From Cristatella mucedo (Eukaryota; Bryozoa; Phylactolaemata; Cristatellidae), in the NCBI GenBank assembly GCA_009760855.2, contig WPIO01000115.1, positions 352,501 to 416,500 of the forward strand: DNA of 64,000 nt, given 5' to 3'. Positions within the stretch are counted from its first letter, which is position 1; each line of letters begins with the position of its first letter. The position numbers were made by a program, and so were the translations under genes. Under the pieces are notes generated by a model. That model saw only the letters and a program-made list of their open reading frames with translations, ran no database searches and was not told where the DNA came from. Shown here piece after piece: positions 11,916 through 23,402 of the stretch.

Positions 11916-12139
11916 GACTGACATTGAACTCGTCCGTCTGACCAACGATATCCTTAACAGCAAAGATACTGCATTGGCGCTGCTAAATCTATCCGCTGCT
12001 TTCCATACCAGTGGTCACAATATCCTGCATTTAATTATCTTTACCTGTGGAGCCACAAAGACAGGGCGTTTCACATTGTTCGCAGAAAATATATCTTGAC
12101 GCAGATATATATTTATATAACTACCTAAGAGAAGAATCA

Positions 12140-12258
12140 CTATTCTGCCACTTCACCTATACCACGGAGCTCGAGCCCATGACCTCGGTCGTCAGATACA
12201 TTCAACTTGACTTTGATAGTTAAAGGCGAGCACCCTTACCGCTGAGCCAACCGTCTGG
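12140..12258 (-). mobile_element. SINE1 copy (-)
   Basis: Antisense tRNA-like head: GAGCTCGAGCCCATGACCTC (B box) and CACCCTTACCGCTGAGCCAA (A box). It lies inside the LINE-B fragment. Confidence 0.6.
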
Positions 12259-12364
12259 AAGACGAGGCACTGGCATGGTTCAAGTCGTACTTGTCTGATC
12301 CTGTTCAATCCATGTCGTGATGTGGAAAAGTCTCTTTCAAAGCTTAGCAGAATTAGTAGCCTCA

Positions 12365-12507
12365 CTTATATAGAGGTAGAGGATCCGTAACGACTTTCAC
12401 CGCCACTTGCAATTGGCAATCAAGGATCACCCACCTCAGGATTTGAATCCGGCCTTGGTCTTGAAGAGTAGCCTCCTTATCTCTAGAGCTACCACGGCCA
12501 GACCAGT
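12365..12507 (-). mobile_element. SINE2 copy (-), diverged
   Basis: Antisense SINE2: CACCGCCACTTGCAATTGGC, CAAGGATCACCCACCTCAGG and ATTTGAATCCGGCCTTGG, then an A-box-side CTAGAGCTACCACGGCCA. Confidence 0.6.
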
Positions 12508-12690
12508 CACCTGTTGAGTTCCATATCCGCCCGTTCGCGGTTATTTTCTGTTATTAATGTACACTGAACCTATGGGAATGTGATTTTAGGCCCGTGGCAC
12601 TCGGTCTCCATTCAATGCTGACGATACTGAGCCATTTTTCGTTTAAACCGTCGAAGGCTGCTGCGGCAACCGCTTAACCGATCCCTTGCT

Positions 12691-14008
12691 TTCTAGACTT
12701 TTGATTCTGTGTCACCACGCAAGTGTTCTTCCTCCAGTTCTCAACTGGTGGGCTGTACAATGCAGCGTTGCAGTTCAGCTAAAAGCACAAGCGGCCACAA
12801 CTGAGCATCGAATGCGAAAGCGACAGTTTAACTTGTTCCCGTCAGTGGCGATTATGCACCGGTGCAAGTGCCTTATACGGGTGCACCGGACTGACGGAGT
12901 TAACTTGGCGAACTTCCGAGGCCCGAGTATAATAAACTGCCTTATGCCTGAGTCGCTAGCGATGGTCCCGACCCCGAATGCGGACCGCAGCAGCACCCCA
13001 AAGTAGATCTGCTAACTGTGTAACCGGTAGAACACTATTGGGCAGTCTAAGTTGCACTTATCTGTTCGTCGCCGCGGGTTCGAACTATCGTGCTCTCGAA
13101 GGGTAGTCTGTCTCATCGACTACGGAAACTTCAGCCATGAGTTCTGTCGGTCTTCTCCCTTACACTGCCACTCATCTGAACTCCTCCTCCACAGCTGCTA
13201 TTTTCTCGGACCCCGTTCTAGGTGTCCATCCTGAGACCTATTCTTTTCCGCCAGTAATTTATCAGACGGCTCTTGCGCCAGCTTGGCATTCTCTCACTCT
13301 TTGCCTAATGAAGTGCAGTACTCGGCCCACATCCTGAGTGCTATTTGTCTGCTCAAAGCTCCATTCTAACCTGAACGGATCTAGCTGTCAGACTGACAGC
13401 TCGTTCCACTCAGAGTTAACTAATGCGTACCCTATCAAATTCTGCTTGGCCACATCCGCCCGCTAAGGGTTTCTCTAGATGCCCTACTCGAACCCACTAA
13501 GGCCAGCTCTAGTATCGCGGCTAAGCTGAGAGCTGCCCCTGTGCACATGGATGCCGGCAAGTGACCGCAACAGACAGAGCTGAGTGCTGCATTCGCTGTT
13601 AGCTTAAACTCTTGACTCTTATGCCCTCACGTCTTGCATGCGTGCTACCATTTCATTGATGAAGACCTCTGGAAAAGTCAGATGCCCTCATATTCCTCAC
13701 TGCCGAAATCTTTACAGGCAGGCCATTTATGCTCAGTGGTGACAGTGAGGTCATTAATATTCTCATGCAGTCTGCCGATGACATGCTAGTGACATCAAAC
13801 GTTGGTGATACGCACTCCGCCCAGTAGGTGCAAAGTAGATTCCGTGTCCAAAGACATGCAAACATTCGGAGGGATTCATCCACCAACTTGATAAGTTACA
13901 TTATCATTTACTGTTCACTGGTCAGATGAGTTGGAAGTGCAGCCTACCATTGACGTCCAAGCTGGGGCTGTCGGGCTTTCGCAAGCCTTAACCGTGGCAG
14001 CACAAACA
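12691..14008. other. No gene recognised
   Basis: Openings on both strands of 60-106 codons with no recognised domain. A QSADDMLVTS run at about 13770 recalls a reverse transcriptase YADD motif, but the neighbours do not support it. Confidence 0.4.
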
Positions 14009-15482
14009 TGTAGCGCCCTGCTGGCCTTGGCTGAATTTTAGCGCGAACAAGAGCTGTTCGGTGGCGGGCTAGAACTGCTTTGTCATGGAGCAGTGAGCCA
14101 GAGAGGAGCGTCAGTGCGGTTAGAGAGCGAGAGCTTAAGAGCAGGCCAGGAAGCTCTGAGACGAGCGGCGGCGATTCGGCCTTTAGAATTGGTCCGATAC
14201 TCGCGGAAGCTGCTGATAGATGTTGGCTGGCCTGTCAACCCCCGCCTTCCCTCTTGCTAAGAAAGAATCGTCTGGAACCCATTCGCCATTCAAGCTGGAC
14301 AGAGGGGACATTCCAATAGCCTAGTGCCGGTATTAATTCCTCACCGTAATGGGCCATGGTGTCGGGCCCAATACCACTAAGCTCTTGCCCCATTGTCTCA
14401 GCCAAGTATTTAAGAGTCAAGCGACGCTCGCTCTGGGTCTTTTGTCCGCGGTCTTCTGTCTTTGGTCCGGCTCCGCCGTCGGACTCGTTTCTCTGAAAGC
14501 GAGGGAGGAGGGCGGGCTGTCCGCCGACGATGGACGGAACAGGACGAGACAGCGCTAGGAGGATTCGGTGGAACTCCACCGAACACGGTCGTATCGCGCC
14601 CGAGCTGGCATTTTGTGTTCTTTCGTGTTTTGTGTGTTCGCGCTAGCACGTGGTCTCGGCATAGGGATTTGCCGGTGCGAGCTAGGCGTAGTTGGCGTCT
14701 GTGGAGCCCTAGTTCTCCGGGTAGGGTTTGGGCTCCGGTTCGCGCTTTCAGTGTGGAGAGGTATTTCCTCCGCAGGAGTGCTTGAGTTGGCGTGTGTGGA
14801 GTATTCCTGCCGCACTGGTGGAAACCGAGTTCTAGTTCACCGGTAAGGGTTTAGACTCTGGTTCGGGCTCCGTCTATTTGGGTCGTTTTCCATTATACAC
14901 GTAAGCAGCCCCAGTGTGGAGAAGTATTCCCTCCGCAAGAGTGCTTGAGGTGGCGTGCGTGGAGTATTCCTGCCGCACTGTTGGAAACCGAGTTCTAGTT
15001 CACCGGTCAGGGTTTAGACTCCGGTTCGCACTTCAGTGTGGAGAAGTATTCCCTCCGCAAGAGTGTTTACGTTGGCGCGTTTGGGGTATTCCCTCGGCAC
15101 AGGTGGGAACGGATTCCTAGTTCACCGGTTAGGGTTTAGGGTCCGGATCGCGCTTAGTGTGGAGGAGTATTCCCTCCGCAAGAGTGTTGGTGCAGTTGAG
15201 AGCGTGCGAGGAGTGTGGAGATAAAGCTGAACTAGACGCGCAGCGACTTTGTGCGCTTGCGAATAAAGTTCAGTAAAATCCCAATCTGTGTGTCTCGCTT
15301 CCAATTCACGCCGCGGACTCGCGACCCCCTTTAGTAACGGTAAGCAGGTCAGAGCCAGAAACGCTCGTTTCGTGGCGGCCAGCTTATTGCGCGTAGGCGC
15401 ACACCGAACGGCATTAGGCGCTAGGTTACGCCGCTAGGTAAGCGGCAGGTCAAGCCTACCGCGCCGAGCCTTCGGCGTTACA
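14009..15482 (+). mobile_element. Candidate solo LTR with internal tandem repeats
   Basis: Starts TGTAGCG and ends CGTTACA, an imperfect inverted pair typical of LTR ends. Inside are a TATA-like TATTTAAGA at about 14407 and, 850 bp later, AATAAA at 15262-15267, in promoter-then-poly(A) order. The region is GC-rich compared with its flanks. No gag or pol frame is seen on either side and I found no target-site duplication. It could instead be an unrelated promoter-like unit. Confidence 0.4.
14750..15240 (+). repeat. Four tandem units of about 120 bp inside the LTR candidate
   Basis: GTGTGGAG(A/G)(A/G)GTATT-CCTCCGCA recurs at 14750, 14912, 15032 and 15157. Each is followed by GAGT, GGCG, GTATTCC and TTCACCGGT-AGGGTTTAG blocks. 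The unit is about 120-125 bp; the first interval is 162 bp because of an extra segment. These repeats explain the short overlapping ORFs here. Confidence 0.75.
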
Positions 15483-15594
15483 GACAGTGATATGCAACTT
15501 CAACAGCACGTCTTCTAGCTATGGCTTGGAGATGCGATGGACGACGAGAGACGTGAGACGTACTTTTGTCTTAAAAACGAAGGCTTTCTCTGCC

Positions 15595-15715
15595 ACACTA
15601 CCTGCTTAAGATGGGGCTCGAGCCCACGACCTCGGTCATTATATACATTCTCCTTGACCTTGGTTCGAGGCAGGTGAGTACCTTAACTACTGAGCCAAGC
15701 CATCGCTGCAGGACA
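15595..15715 (-). mobile_element. SINE1 copy (-)
   Basis: GGGGCTCGAGCCCACGACCT (B-box side), then TACATTCTCCTTGACCTTGG and GTACCTTAACTACTGAGCCA (A-box side). It is close to the head of the copy at 42490. Confidence 0.7.
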
Positions 15716-16899
15716 CGAAGTTGCTCTGTTGCCGTCACTATAGTTAACTCGCGCGTCGGCGAAACAGGTACGACTCTTGGGTCGCGTTGTGAAACTCCAG
15801 CTGCACTTGTAGCAGGTCATTCGGAACAAGCATCCATAGCGTTCGCTATGTCCGGTGCGAACGGGACATAAGTTCAGGCGCAGCCACGGTGCATGCATTA
15901 CTCAGCAGAGTCCGTAGGTCGTGGACTGCTGGGGGAAAACTCAGCCACAACGGTTCAAAAAGCCAGGCATGGTACATCTCTCTTGCCATCCAGCTAACGG
16001 CTACCTCTGGCTGAAAGGCGAACCAACTGGCAACGCAGCCAGCTGGCTCGAGTGAGCGCTCGATGAAAGACAGGTGCTCTCACGTGATATTACCTCGGCC
16101 AGTTGGCAGCCACAGTATAATTTAATTGGCCAGGGCTGGCTACTAAATCAATTTCAATTCAATTCACAGAATAGCCTTCGTCCTATCATCTAAATCGATT
16201 CGTACCTAAGCACACATGAATTGGCATTGACCTCGTGGTGCCTCGAGAGGCAATACAAATCGGCGAATTCTCAAGACGTGACAGGAAGTCACTCTTTTTT
16301 AATGTTGCAGGGTGTTCAAGCGCGAATCCTGAAGCGACTTTAGATCAACATCTGCCAGCGCAGGATTGATCTTGTTTGTCGCTCTCGACTTGACTCTGCC
16401 GAGATGCTCTCGCCTGTAGGAGGTGGTCTCGCTCGATCCTCTTGAAGGTCGCTCGATCCTCTCGGCGCACAGTGCTGATACAGAGTGACAGAGGAACTGG
16501 ATGGAACTCGCTCGGCGCACTGTTTCGTGCACAGATCGTTCATTGTAGCCGCAAGGGCAGTCGTGTACCACCCTGACCTACGTGTTTGGACTCGTTTAGC
16601 TGCATGGGGCTGCCTAAAAATCATCAAGTCATCGTCACACAATTAAACAAATGGATAAATCGGTAAACAAAAACCTGAAAGTATTCACAAATGCAGGAAG
16701 ATAAGAACTGGCTCAATCTAAAAATTAATTAGAGCCTAAATGTATTCGGAAAACAGAAACAAGGTTCGATCTTCTAATTGTCGTTAACGGCTACCACAGT
16801 CTGGCTTACAAGTCAATTCTCAGGCTGGCTCCAGCTTGCCTACCAAACTCCTTGCTCCTCCAGTTTGATCTCAAAATAACTGCTTATTGGCTTCCATTC
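15716..16899. other. No gene recognised
   Basis: No supported exon or family. Antisense ORFs at 16299-16642 overlap one another in different frames and have no known domain. Confidence 0.4.
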
Positions 16900-17075
16900 T
16901 TTTCCGCATCCCTCGAGCTATGTTAAAATATGTACGTGATCGGGGAAATCATTTCATATAAAACGAAAGTGTGGAACTCGCTTACGGCTCGTGTCCCTGT
17001 CTGTATAGAAGTTGCAGCATTTAAATCTCAGTTAAAGACGCGACTGTTTTTCTCAGCTTCCCATTCGCATTAGTG
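16900..17075 (+). mobile_element. Fragment of a third LINE lineage, C-terminus (+)
   Basis: The + strand reads KTKVWNSLTARVPVCIEVAA followed by FKSQLKTRLFF. This is the usual end of CR1/L2-type LINE ORFs (xxWNSLPxxx...FKxxLKTHLF), but the nucleotide sequence differs from both LINE-A and LINE-B here. No tail repeat is visible. Confidence 0.5.
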
Positions 17076-17379
17076 AGCGTAACCTTTCGTTTCAGTGCGC
17101 TTTGCATGCTTGACCGTGCGTGATTCAACGCAAGCTACCAACCAGGGTCACACATCACGGGTGGTGCTGAAGATCTGTTTTGCGTTTTTGTCAACTTGGC
17201 GATGCTCCTTGTTATGCGTCTATAACCAGCCCTTGATACATGCCAAACGAGGAATCTCTTTTTGCAATGTTCAGTGTGGCGACGACGCTAATTGTCACGT
17301 GCCACTCCTTTCCGACGGCGGTGTTGAATGCTTGTCTATCTCGATAGTTCTAACTGCCTCCCCATAATAGCATAACCTA
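17076..17379. other. No gene recognised
   Basis: One 90-codon opening on the + strand (17095-17367) has no recognised domain or splice support. Confidence 0.4.
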
Positions 17380-17515
17380 ACATCATTAGTTTGTATAGCG
17401 CTCAAAGAGAAATTAATCTCTATCCAGATGCTTCACAAACACTTCGGGACTCGAGTCCACGACTCCAGCCAGACCTCGGTCGGGGCGAACACTACCGCTG
17501 GACCAAACCAATACA
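17380..17515 (-). mobile_element. SINE1 copy (-) with LINE-A-like tail
   Basis: Antisense: TTTGTATAGCGCTCAAAGAG and ATTAATCTCTATCCAGATGC (tail), then GGACTCGAGTCCACGACTCC and CCGCTGGACCAAACCAAT (head). The tail block corresponds to the LINE-A end (GCGCCTAGAAAGAGATTAAG). Confidence 0.75.
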
Positions 17516-17678
17516 TTTTCTTTTCGCTTTTGCTAACTTACAGAACCTTCTTCTCTCGGGTGTCATAATATCTACTTCGTTTCTTCTACGGGTAGTGCAA
17601 TTGTATTATCAATCTGATGAATACTTTTTCTTTATCTTCCATCGCCTGCGTATCGCAGTGGCTTACCGAAGGGGGATT

Positions 17679-17682
<4 letters not shown>

Positions 17683-17714
<32 letters not shown>

Positions 17715-17757
17715 CACACGTCCCTGGGCGCTGGACGGCGGGGGGGGGGGGGGGGGC
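17683..17757 (+). repeat. (GA)n tract and poly(G) run
   Basis: GA repeat at about 17683-17713, then a run of about 18 G at 17739-17757. Confidence 0.9.
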
Positions 17758-18350
17758 GCCCAAGTGGGAGCCTAATTAATACTCTTGTTTTTGTATATCA
17801 CATCTAGCGAATATATTGCCGGGCAGAAGCGTGCTCCGAGCTTTAAAAATTCGAGTCGGAAGTTGCGTCGCCTTTCAGGTCTTACCGGTTGTGGGCTTGA
17901 CACACACATTAGGGCAACTGCCCACCCGGTCGTGGGACCGGCGCACATCCGGGTCTATCCTTAGGGGCGTGCTCTGCATAGTGTGAGAATCGCATTGCTG
18001 CGTTCATTTATCGCGATCGCACTTGCACTCCAACCAAGCCGTCAACGCGTGAGCTCACGTAGATAACAATATCTAAACGCATTATACTTACTGCTGATTT
18101 ATAACAGCGAGTGGCGGCCTACCCCACCAGGCAGGCCTCGGCTTTTGGTTCGCGGACTGTTAGTAATACGCCCGATAGGTACGACCGTGCGTGCCAATAG
18201 TCGTTGCGCTAGCATCCTTGAACCGAATTCTTAGATGTGGTTGTTTTGGATAAGTTTTGGCTGTTTGTAAGTGAATCGATGATCAAAGACGGCCGACCGG
18301 AAGTCGCCACGGCGGTCGAACCCTGCCGGAACCTCTGCACATTTGCTGTT
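17758..18350. other. No gene recognised
   Basis: Intergenic-looking sequence with no recognised family. CGACCGGAAGTCG near 18297 echoes GACCGGAAGTCG at the window start, too short to call a repeat. Confidence 0.35.
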
Positions 18351-18890
18351 GATAATAATAATAATAATAATAATACACCTGATAAAGCGCCGCCAGAGAA
18401 CTCAAACTCTTTCTAGGAGATATAGAATTTCTATAAAGTAAACAAGGTCAAATTTTTAGTGGTAGCATGTTCAATAAACAGCAAGAATAGCATGGTAAGG
18501 AGTGACATGCATAGGGTCAGCATCCAAGTGTATTAGTGGCAGCATGCACACTCTCAGCATGCACAAGCACATAAAGGTCGGATCAAAGAGACCCACTAAA
18601 TGCTGTCATAAGTAGGTGCGTTTTTATTTAAATGTGGTCAAGTCAGGTATCTTGACACAAGTCGAGAGTGAGTTCCAGGCTTTAAGAGCATACGAACTAA
18701 AGGCACGGCCTCCAAAGGATTTGAGGTTTGCATGAGGTATAGGTAAACAGCTATATTCCGAAAAGTGGGCAGTACGATGCTTAGCCTGGTGGGGCAACAG
18801 ATCTTACGGGTAGGCTGGAGCCAAAGAATGAAAGGACCTGAAAGTGAGCGACAAAACCTTGAAGTCGATGCGTTACTTGACTAGTAGCCA
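18351..18890 (-). mobile_element. LINE-A, 5'-truncated copy (-)
   Basis: AAT repeats at 18353-18375, then the reversed LINE-A 3' UTR and the C-terminal part. Homology ends at about 18890 in the region that encodes LHWLPVKQRID. Frame broken. Confidence 0.8.
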
Positions 18891-19084
18891 CATTCCAAGC
18901 ATTGCACCCTGCGGCAATACGCGATTCCCCCCCCCCTCCAAAGGACCGTCTTACTGCTTGTCTCTGAAATTCTCGCTTAATCTGCAATAAATCCTGTTTC
19001 TTGGCATCGACCTTGCCTTAACCGCTGCGCTCGCAGGCAGCATACCCAGACAAGAGTACTTTGATCTGTTCACCTTGACCGAGA

Positions 19085-19640
19085 TCTGGCAAAAGTCACC
19101 CGCCCAACTGTGATAGATGCAACACCAACGGACTTCTCCTTCTTTCATAATGCTAGCTCAATCAAAACCTGCGGCGGTGTCGATATTGTCGCTCATTCCT
19201 CTGTCAATATCGAACCGTTTGCAGCCGCCTCGTAGAAGCCTTTCGAATCTCTCGTTTTCGAGTTCATCCAACAACAAGTTTCGCCAGCGGTGGCATTGGT
19301 TTATCACCCCCAGGTATTAGGTCCTCCTTTATCTATGATTTCCCTAACCTCATTTCCTTTCTGTGTGCAAGAGATTGATCTTTCCTCGTCACGGGTAATT
19401 TTAACTTTCATTTCGATAACCTATCTGAAGCCCTAAGCGCCGAAGTTCAAGCACCAACTGATTCATTTTCTATTATCACTAATGTGCAGGATCCTATTCA
19501 CATCAAGGGTCGCACTTTCGACCAACTAACTATATATTCTTGTCGACATTGTTCATACGACCAGTGAGCATATGATCATGCTTCTTTACGGCCAATGTAA
19601 AGTGCTTAAAAAAGAAATAAAGTTTTCTGAGGGTTTCACA
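19085..19640 (+). mobile_element. LINE-A deletion derivative: endonuclease domain joined to 3' UTR
   Basis: The + strand reads broken endonuclease (APE-type) sequence: TDFSFFHNASSIK, VALVYHP, FLCARD, SFLVTGNFNFHFDN, then TDSFSIITNVQDPIHIKG and RTFDQLTI. It keeps the GDFNIH-like motif (as GNFNFH). At about 19545 it jumps to the LINE-A 3' UTR (GATCATGCTTCTTTACGGCC, AATGTAAAGTGCTT). The whole reverse transcriptase is absent. The ATT tail is replaced by AT-rich sequence. Confidence 0.65.
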
Positions 19641-20068
19641 CATATTTGTTATTGTTGATATGGTTAACATATATTATTCACTGCACATTCCGAACTATTG
19701 TTTTGTCATAAAACAGTTTTTATTGCAAAGATTTTTTCACTCAGCTTTTTTTGACCTAATGGTCATTTTGTCAAATGATTTAATATTTTCAATGTGTAAT
19801 TGGAAAGACATATTTTTATAAGCTCCTTGAATTGAAATTTGCTCACTTCTGGTCTAAAAAAGTGATACATATTTTTTCCAGATACGTTAAGAAAAAAGCG
19901 AAATGAAACAGAAGATTGAAAAAGACAGGAAAAAGCTGAAAAGGCACAAAAAAGGTCTTGTAAATTAGCGGCAAGTTTCTTGAAAAATATCCAACACGAA
20001 TCATGCTGAACATGTCGACTGCTTAGAGACTGAATCAGAAAATGACGGTTATCGACCAATTATTTCCA
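19641..20068. other. AT-rich segment of unknown origin, left part
   Basis: Markedly more AT-rich than neighbours. It has a 98-codon antisense opening (19763-20059) rich in Phe, Lys and Leu without recognised domains. It probably continues at 20830-21850; a LINE-B copy sits between. Confidence 0.45.
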
Positions 20069-20828
20069 TTCCTTCCCTTAAAGACCGTTGGTGCAGAAAC
20101 TTTAGCTCTGCAAGTCCTAGACTGTGGAACTCACTTCCTCAATTCTTAGTATCTTAATATCTTTGGAGACCGTGCATTTAGTTCATATGCTCCCAAAGCC
20201 TGGAACTGCTTCCCGAGCTGCGTCAGAACATCCCCTGACCTGACCACATTTAAAAGGAACTTAAAAACACCTATTTAGGACAGCATTTAGTGGGTTCCTG
20301 TGATTCGTCCTTCACGTGCTTATGCGTGCTGACACTGTGCATGGTGCCACTAACCACATTTGCATGCTGACCCTGTGCATGTCACCCCTAACCGTGTTAT
20401 TCATTTTGTTTATTTTTTAAGCATGATTTTACTTACCATTCAATTGCATTTCTCTTTGCAGCAAATGTAAAGCGCCTAGAAAGAGATTAAGTTCTCTGAG
20501 GGCGCTTTATCAAGTACATTATTATTATTATTGTTATTCTTACGCAATGACAACTATTCTCCTGCTGCCGACTATGGCTCATCCTTTTCAGTGGTCCTGA
20601 GCTGCTACTTCCACGCTACTCACTTCCTCAACTGCTCATCTGATTCAGCTATGCTTCCCACTTTCTCTTTGTTTCGTGAAACGAAGTACGTTGGTTACCA
20701 AATGCGTACCAAAAGCCGTTTAGGCACGCGTTTTCCTGCGTAACCCCCACATTGTCTTTATGGCTTAATGGAGTTATAGACAGAGATACATTTCATTTTG
20801 TAAGACATGGAAACGCAAAGGAGGGACC
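20069..20828 (+). mobile_element. LINE-B 3' fragment (+), host of a LINE-A insertion
   Basis: The left part (20078-20148) matches CTTAAAGACCGTTGG, AGTCCTAGACTGTGGAACTC. The right part (20536-20828) matches the following 3' UTR and ends GGAGTTATAGACAGAGATAC then ATT. A LINE-A copy divides them. Confidence 0.8.
20149..20535 (+). mobile_element. LINE-A 3' fragment nested in LINE-B, with target duplication
   Basis: Short LINE-A copy (CTTTGGAGACCGTGCATTTA, through the 3' UTR, to an ATT tail). ATTCTTA occurs immediately before (20142-20148) and after (20536-20542), a clean 7-bp target-site duplication inside otherwise continuous LINE-B sequence. Confidence 0.85.
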
Positions 20829-21850
20829 ATATAACCAAAACGTGCAATAAAACGCATTTAATACAGATTTTACCATTTATGCTAAGAAAAATACCTTTGG
20901 CGACATTGTTGAGCTGGTTTTAACAAGACCATAAGCTTGTGGCAGTGGGGAATAATAAGGTAGAGAATCTTTTGATTCTGGTGGAAAATTAGGAAACGTT
21001 TTTTTATGCTGTACTACAACTTAATGATGTTGGTTTCTTAAAATTTGATTTAAATACAAAGCTATCAGTAATATCACAGGCCCTTGCAATGAAATTATTA
21101 CTCTTGGATCGTGTAATTTTCAACACAGAAGCGATCTACCATCAGTAACCTGTGAACCGTCAATGATATCAATATGGTTTAAAATTCAATTACAAAATGA
21201 TGTGCAAGTGAATCGATCATGGCAAGCGTGATCGATCGCCTTCAAAAAGAGAAATATCGACACGATTTTAGAAGATGAATGACGTAGACATAAAATTTTG
21301 ATATCGACTAGACATGAAAACTCTTCTCTTTGAAACTGATACCGAAAGAATTGGGTAGATATTGCATAAATTTTGGATTTTTTTACGTCACCGAAGTCAA
21401 TGGCAGAATTAATAATGGAGATTGATGGCAGCAAAATGTTGCCTACGACGAAAGTTAAAAATTTACCAAAAACTCCCATGAATCTTTTACATTTTATCGT
21501 TATATATGGAGATGATCTATTTCAAAATCTACGCATTTTCTCCGAAATCTTCTGACGGTTTCAGAATCAATAACCAGCTGCGAATGAACTTTTAGCAAAT
21601 TAAAAACTTACTTTATCCTATTTTAGCCGTTCAATGGGAGAAGACCCTCTTAGCGAGTTGGAGCTTCACAATATTGAAAGATTTTGATGTTAATTTGGAT
21701 GACGTCAATAACTAATTTGCTATGGTGAAGTCAAGGAAAATCTATCTATAAGATTATGTAAACTGTAATAAATTTCATTTAAAGTCTTTAAAATGTAAAC
21801 TAAACTTTAACTCATTTGAAAATTATTGAATAAAAAAGGGGCACCGTCTG
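20829..21850. other. AT-rich segment of unknown origin, right part
   Basis: AT-rich, about 1 kb, with overlapping openings at 21186-21479 (-) and 21373-21555 (+). Neither shows a domain I recognise. I found no terminal repeats by eye. Confidence 0.45.
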
Positions 21851-22354
21851 TGTAGTTTGTCCCCGGATGCACAATATCTTAATAACGCCTCTGCCTGCAT
21901 GTCGTCCAACTTCTTACGGTTGTGAACATGCAACGGTTGTTGAATTGAAGTGTCGTAAAGGTCAATGCATTGGACTTCTTTTCCGATTAAGTAACTTTAC
22001 TGTTCACGTCTTTTAAACGTCTACGGGTGGGCATAATATCTATGGGTGGGCATGGTATGCATCTAAGCGAAGCTGGATACTGGACGTGTATCACGCCCCA
22101 CAAACTGTCCAACTGAAAGAAAGACAGACGAGTCGGGATCGCTTAGTAATACTAGTAATTGGCAGTTGCTCGTGCAACTACTGTGCTGGCTGGTCTACTG
22201 CTGCGTGTAGTGTGTGTACCAATCTCGTCCCAGTTTTTCAGATCATTTCATGTATCTATTAAGATAGCGGCTTCGGCTACAGGTGCTTGCCTATCATCAG
22301 CCAAGTGAAGTGCTGACGACCTGATCGAACAAAAGCTGAAGGTTTTGGGGAAAC
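21851..22354. other. No gene recognised
   Basis: Ordinary composition. GGGTGGGCATAATATC and GGGTGGGCATGGTATG form a short local duplication at 22024-22058. Confidence 0.35.
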
Positions 22355-23402
22355 TTTATTGCTGACGATACTCAGCTATATTTATCATTCAAACCAGCGG
22401 AATCTGCTGCAGCAACTGATAAACTGAATGCTAGCCGTGCCGACATTCGATCCTGGATGTCGGAAAACTTCTTGGAACTAAATGACAATAAAACCGAACT
22501 GCTACTCACAGGGCACCCTAAGTGTGTGGCCGGATTAAAGGATTTGCTCTTCTAATAGGTGAGTCTGTTGTGCGACTATCACCGCGTGCTCGAAATTTAG
22601 GTGTCGTTTTCGACAGCTGCCTCAATTTTAAAAACTCCATTTAGAAGACTGATTCTAAAGACAGCCATCACATCCGATCCCTAAGATTAGGTGCTGTCTT
22701 CCACGGTGGCGTGCAACAAATTTAACTAGCTCCTTATTTTTGTCTCGGCTTGATTATTGTAGTTCCATTTTGGCTGGGCTACCAACGAAAGCAACTAGGC
22801 CACTGCAGCTGGCTATGAATATGGCTTCAAGGCTAGTCTTCAAGTCCCAGAGGTTTGAGCACGTGTCTCCTCTGCTAAAAGAGCTAAGATGGGTGCAGGT
22901 TGACCAACGGATTCAGAGCGAAGTTCTTACGGTGACCCACAAGGCCCACCGTGGCTTAGCTCCTTCGTACCTAGCTGAACTGCTGCACCAGTGTCAGCCT
23001 CCTCGTGCCCTCAGGTCCTGTATGGACAATAAATTAGCTGTTCCATTTCTCCGCTTAAAGACCGTTGGCGACAGAAGCTTATGCTCTGCAGGTCCTAGAC
23101 TGTGGAACTCGCTTCACAATTCTTACGAAACGGCAACTATTCTCCTTCTGCCGACTATGGCACATCTTTTCAGCGGTCCTGAGCTGCTACTTCCATGCTA
23201 GTCACTACCTCAGCTGCTCCCCTGACTCTGCTATGCTTCCCACTTTCTCTTTGTTGCGCGAGATGAAGTCTGTTTGGCTACTAAATGCGTACCGAAAGCC
23301 GCTTAGGCTATGAATGCGTTGTAAAAAACTCTCCTACGTAACATCCACACGGTCTCCATGGCTTTGTGGAGTTACAGATGGAGATACATTACAGTGCATT
23401 GC
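22355..23402 (+). mobile_element. LINE-B, best C-terminal copy (+)
   Basis: Starts in the palm: ADDTQLYLSFKPAESAAATD (22367 onward) and LELNDNKTELLLTGHPK. After a frame break comes a 153-codon opening (22740-23201) with SRLDYCSSILAGLP, PLLKELRWVQVDQRIQSEVL, LAPSYLAELLHQCQPPRALR and AGPRLWNSL. It ends with GTGGAGTTACAGATGGAGAT then ACATTACA. It is the reference copy I used for LINE-B in this window. 5' truncated and frame-broken, so inactive. Confidence 0.85.

Larger units (their letters stand above)
11916..12690 (+). mobile_element. LINE-B reverse transcriptase fragment (+), interrupted by SINEs
   Basis: Shows LALLNLSAAFHTSGHNILH (domain A region, 11970-12035), then after a SINE1 insertion LEDEALAWFKSYLSDPVQSMS (12256-12320). 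After a SINE2 insertion it shows NADDTEPFF with the alanine-rich stretch that follows YADD in LINE-B (12615-12680). Order and strand match LINE-B. It has no intact frame. Confidence 0.65.

Noticed and set aside
13740-13900. Reverse transcriptase YADD-like motif (QSADDMLV)
   Set aside because: Flanking residues do not match LINE palm sequence on either side.
17391-17807. 138-codon ORF
   Set aside because: Runs through an antisense SINE1, a GA tract and a poly(G) run.
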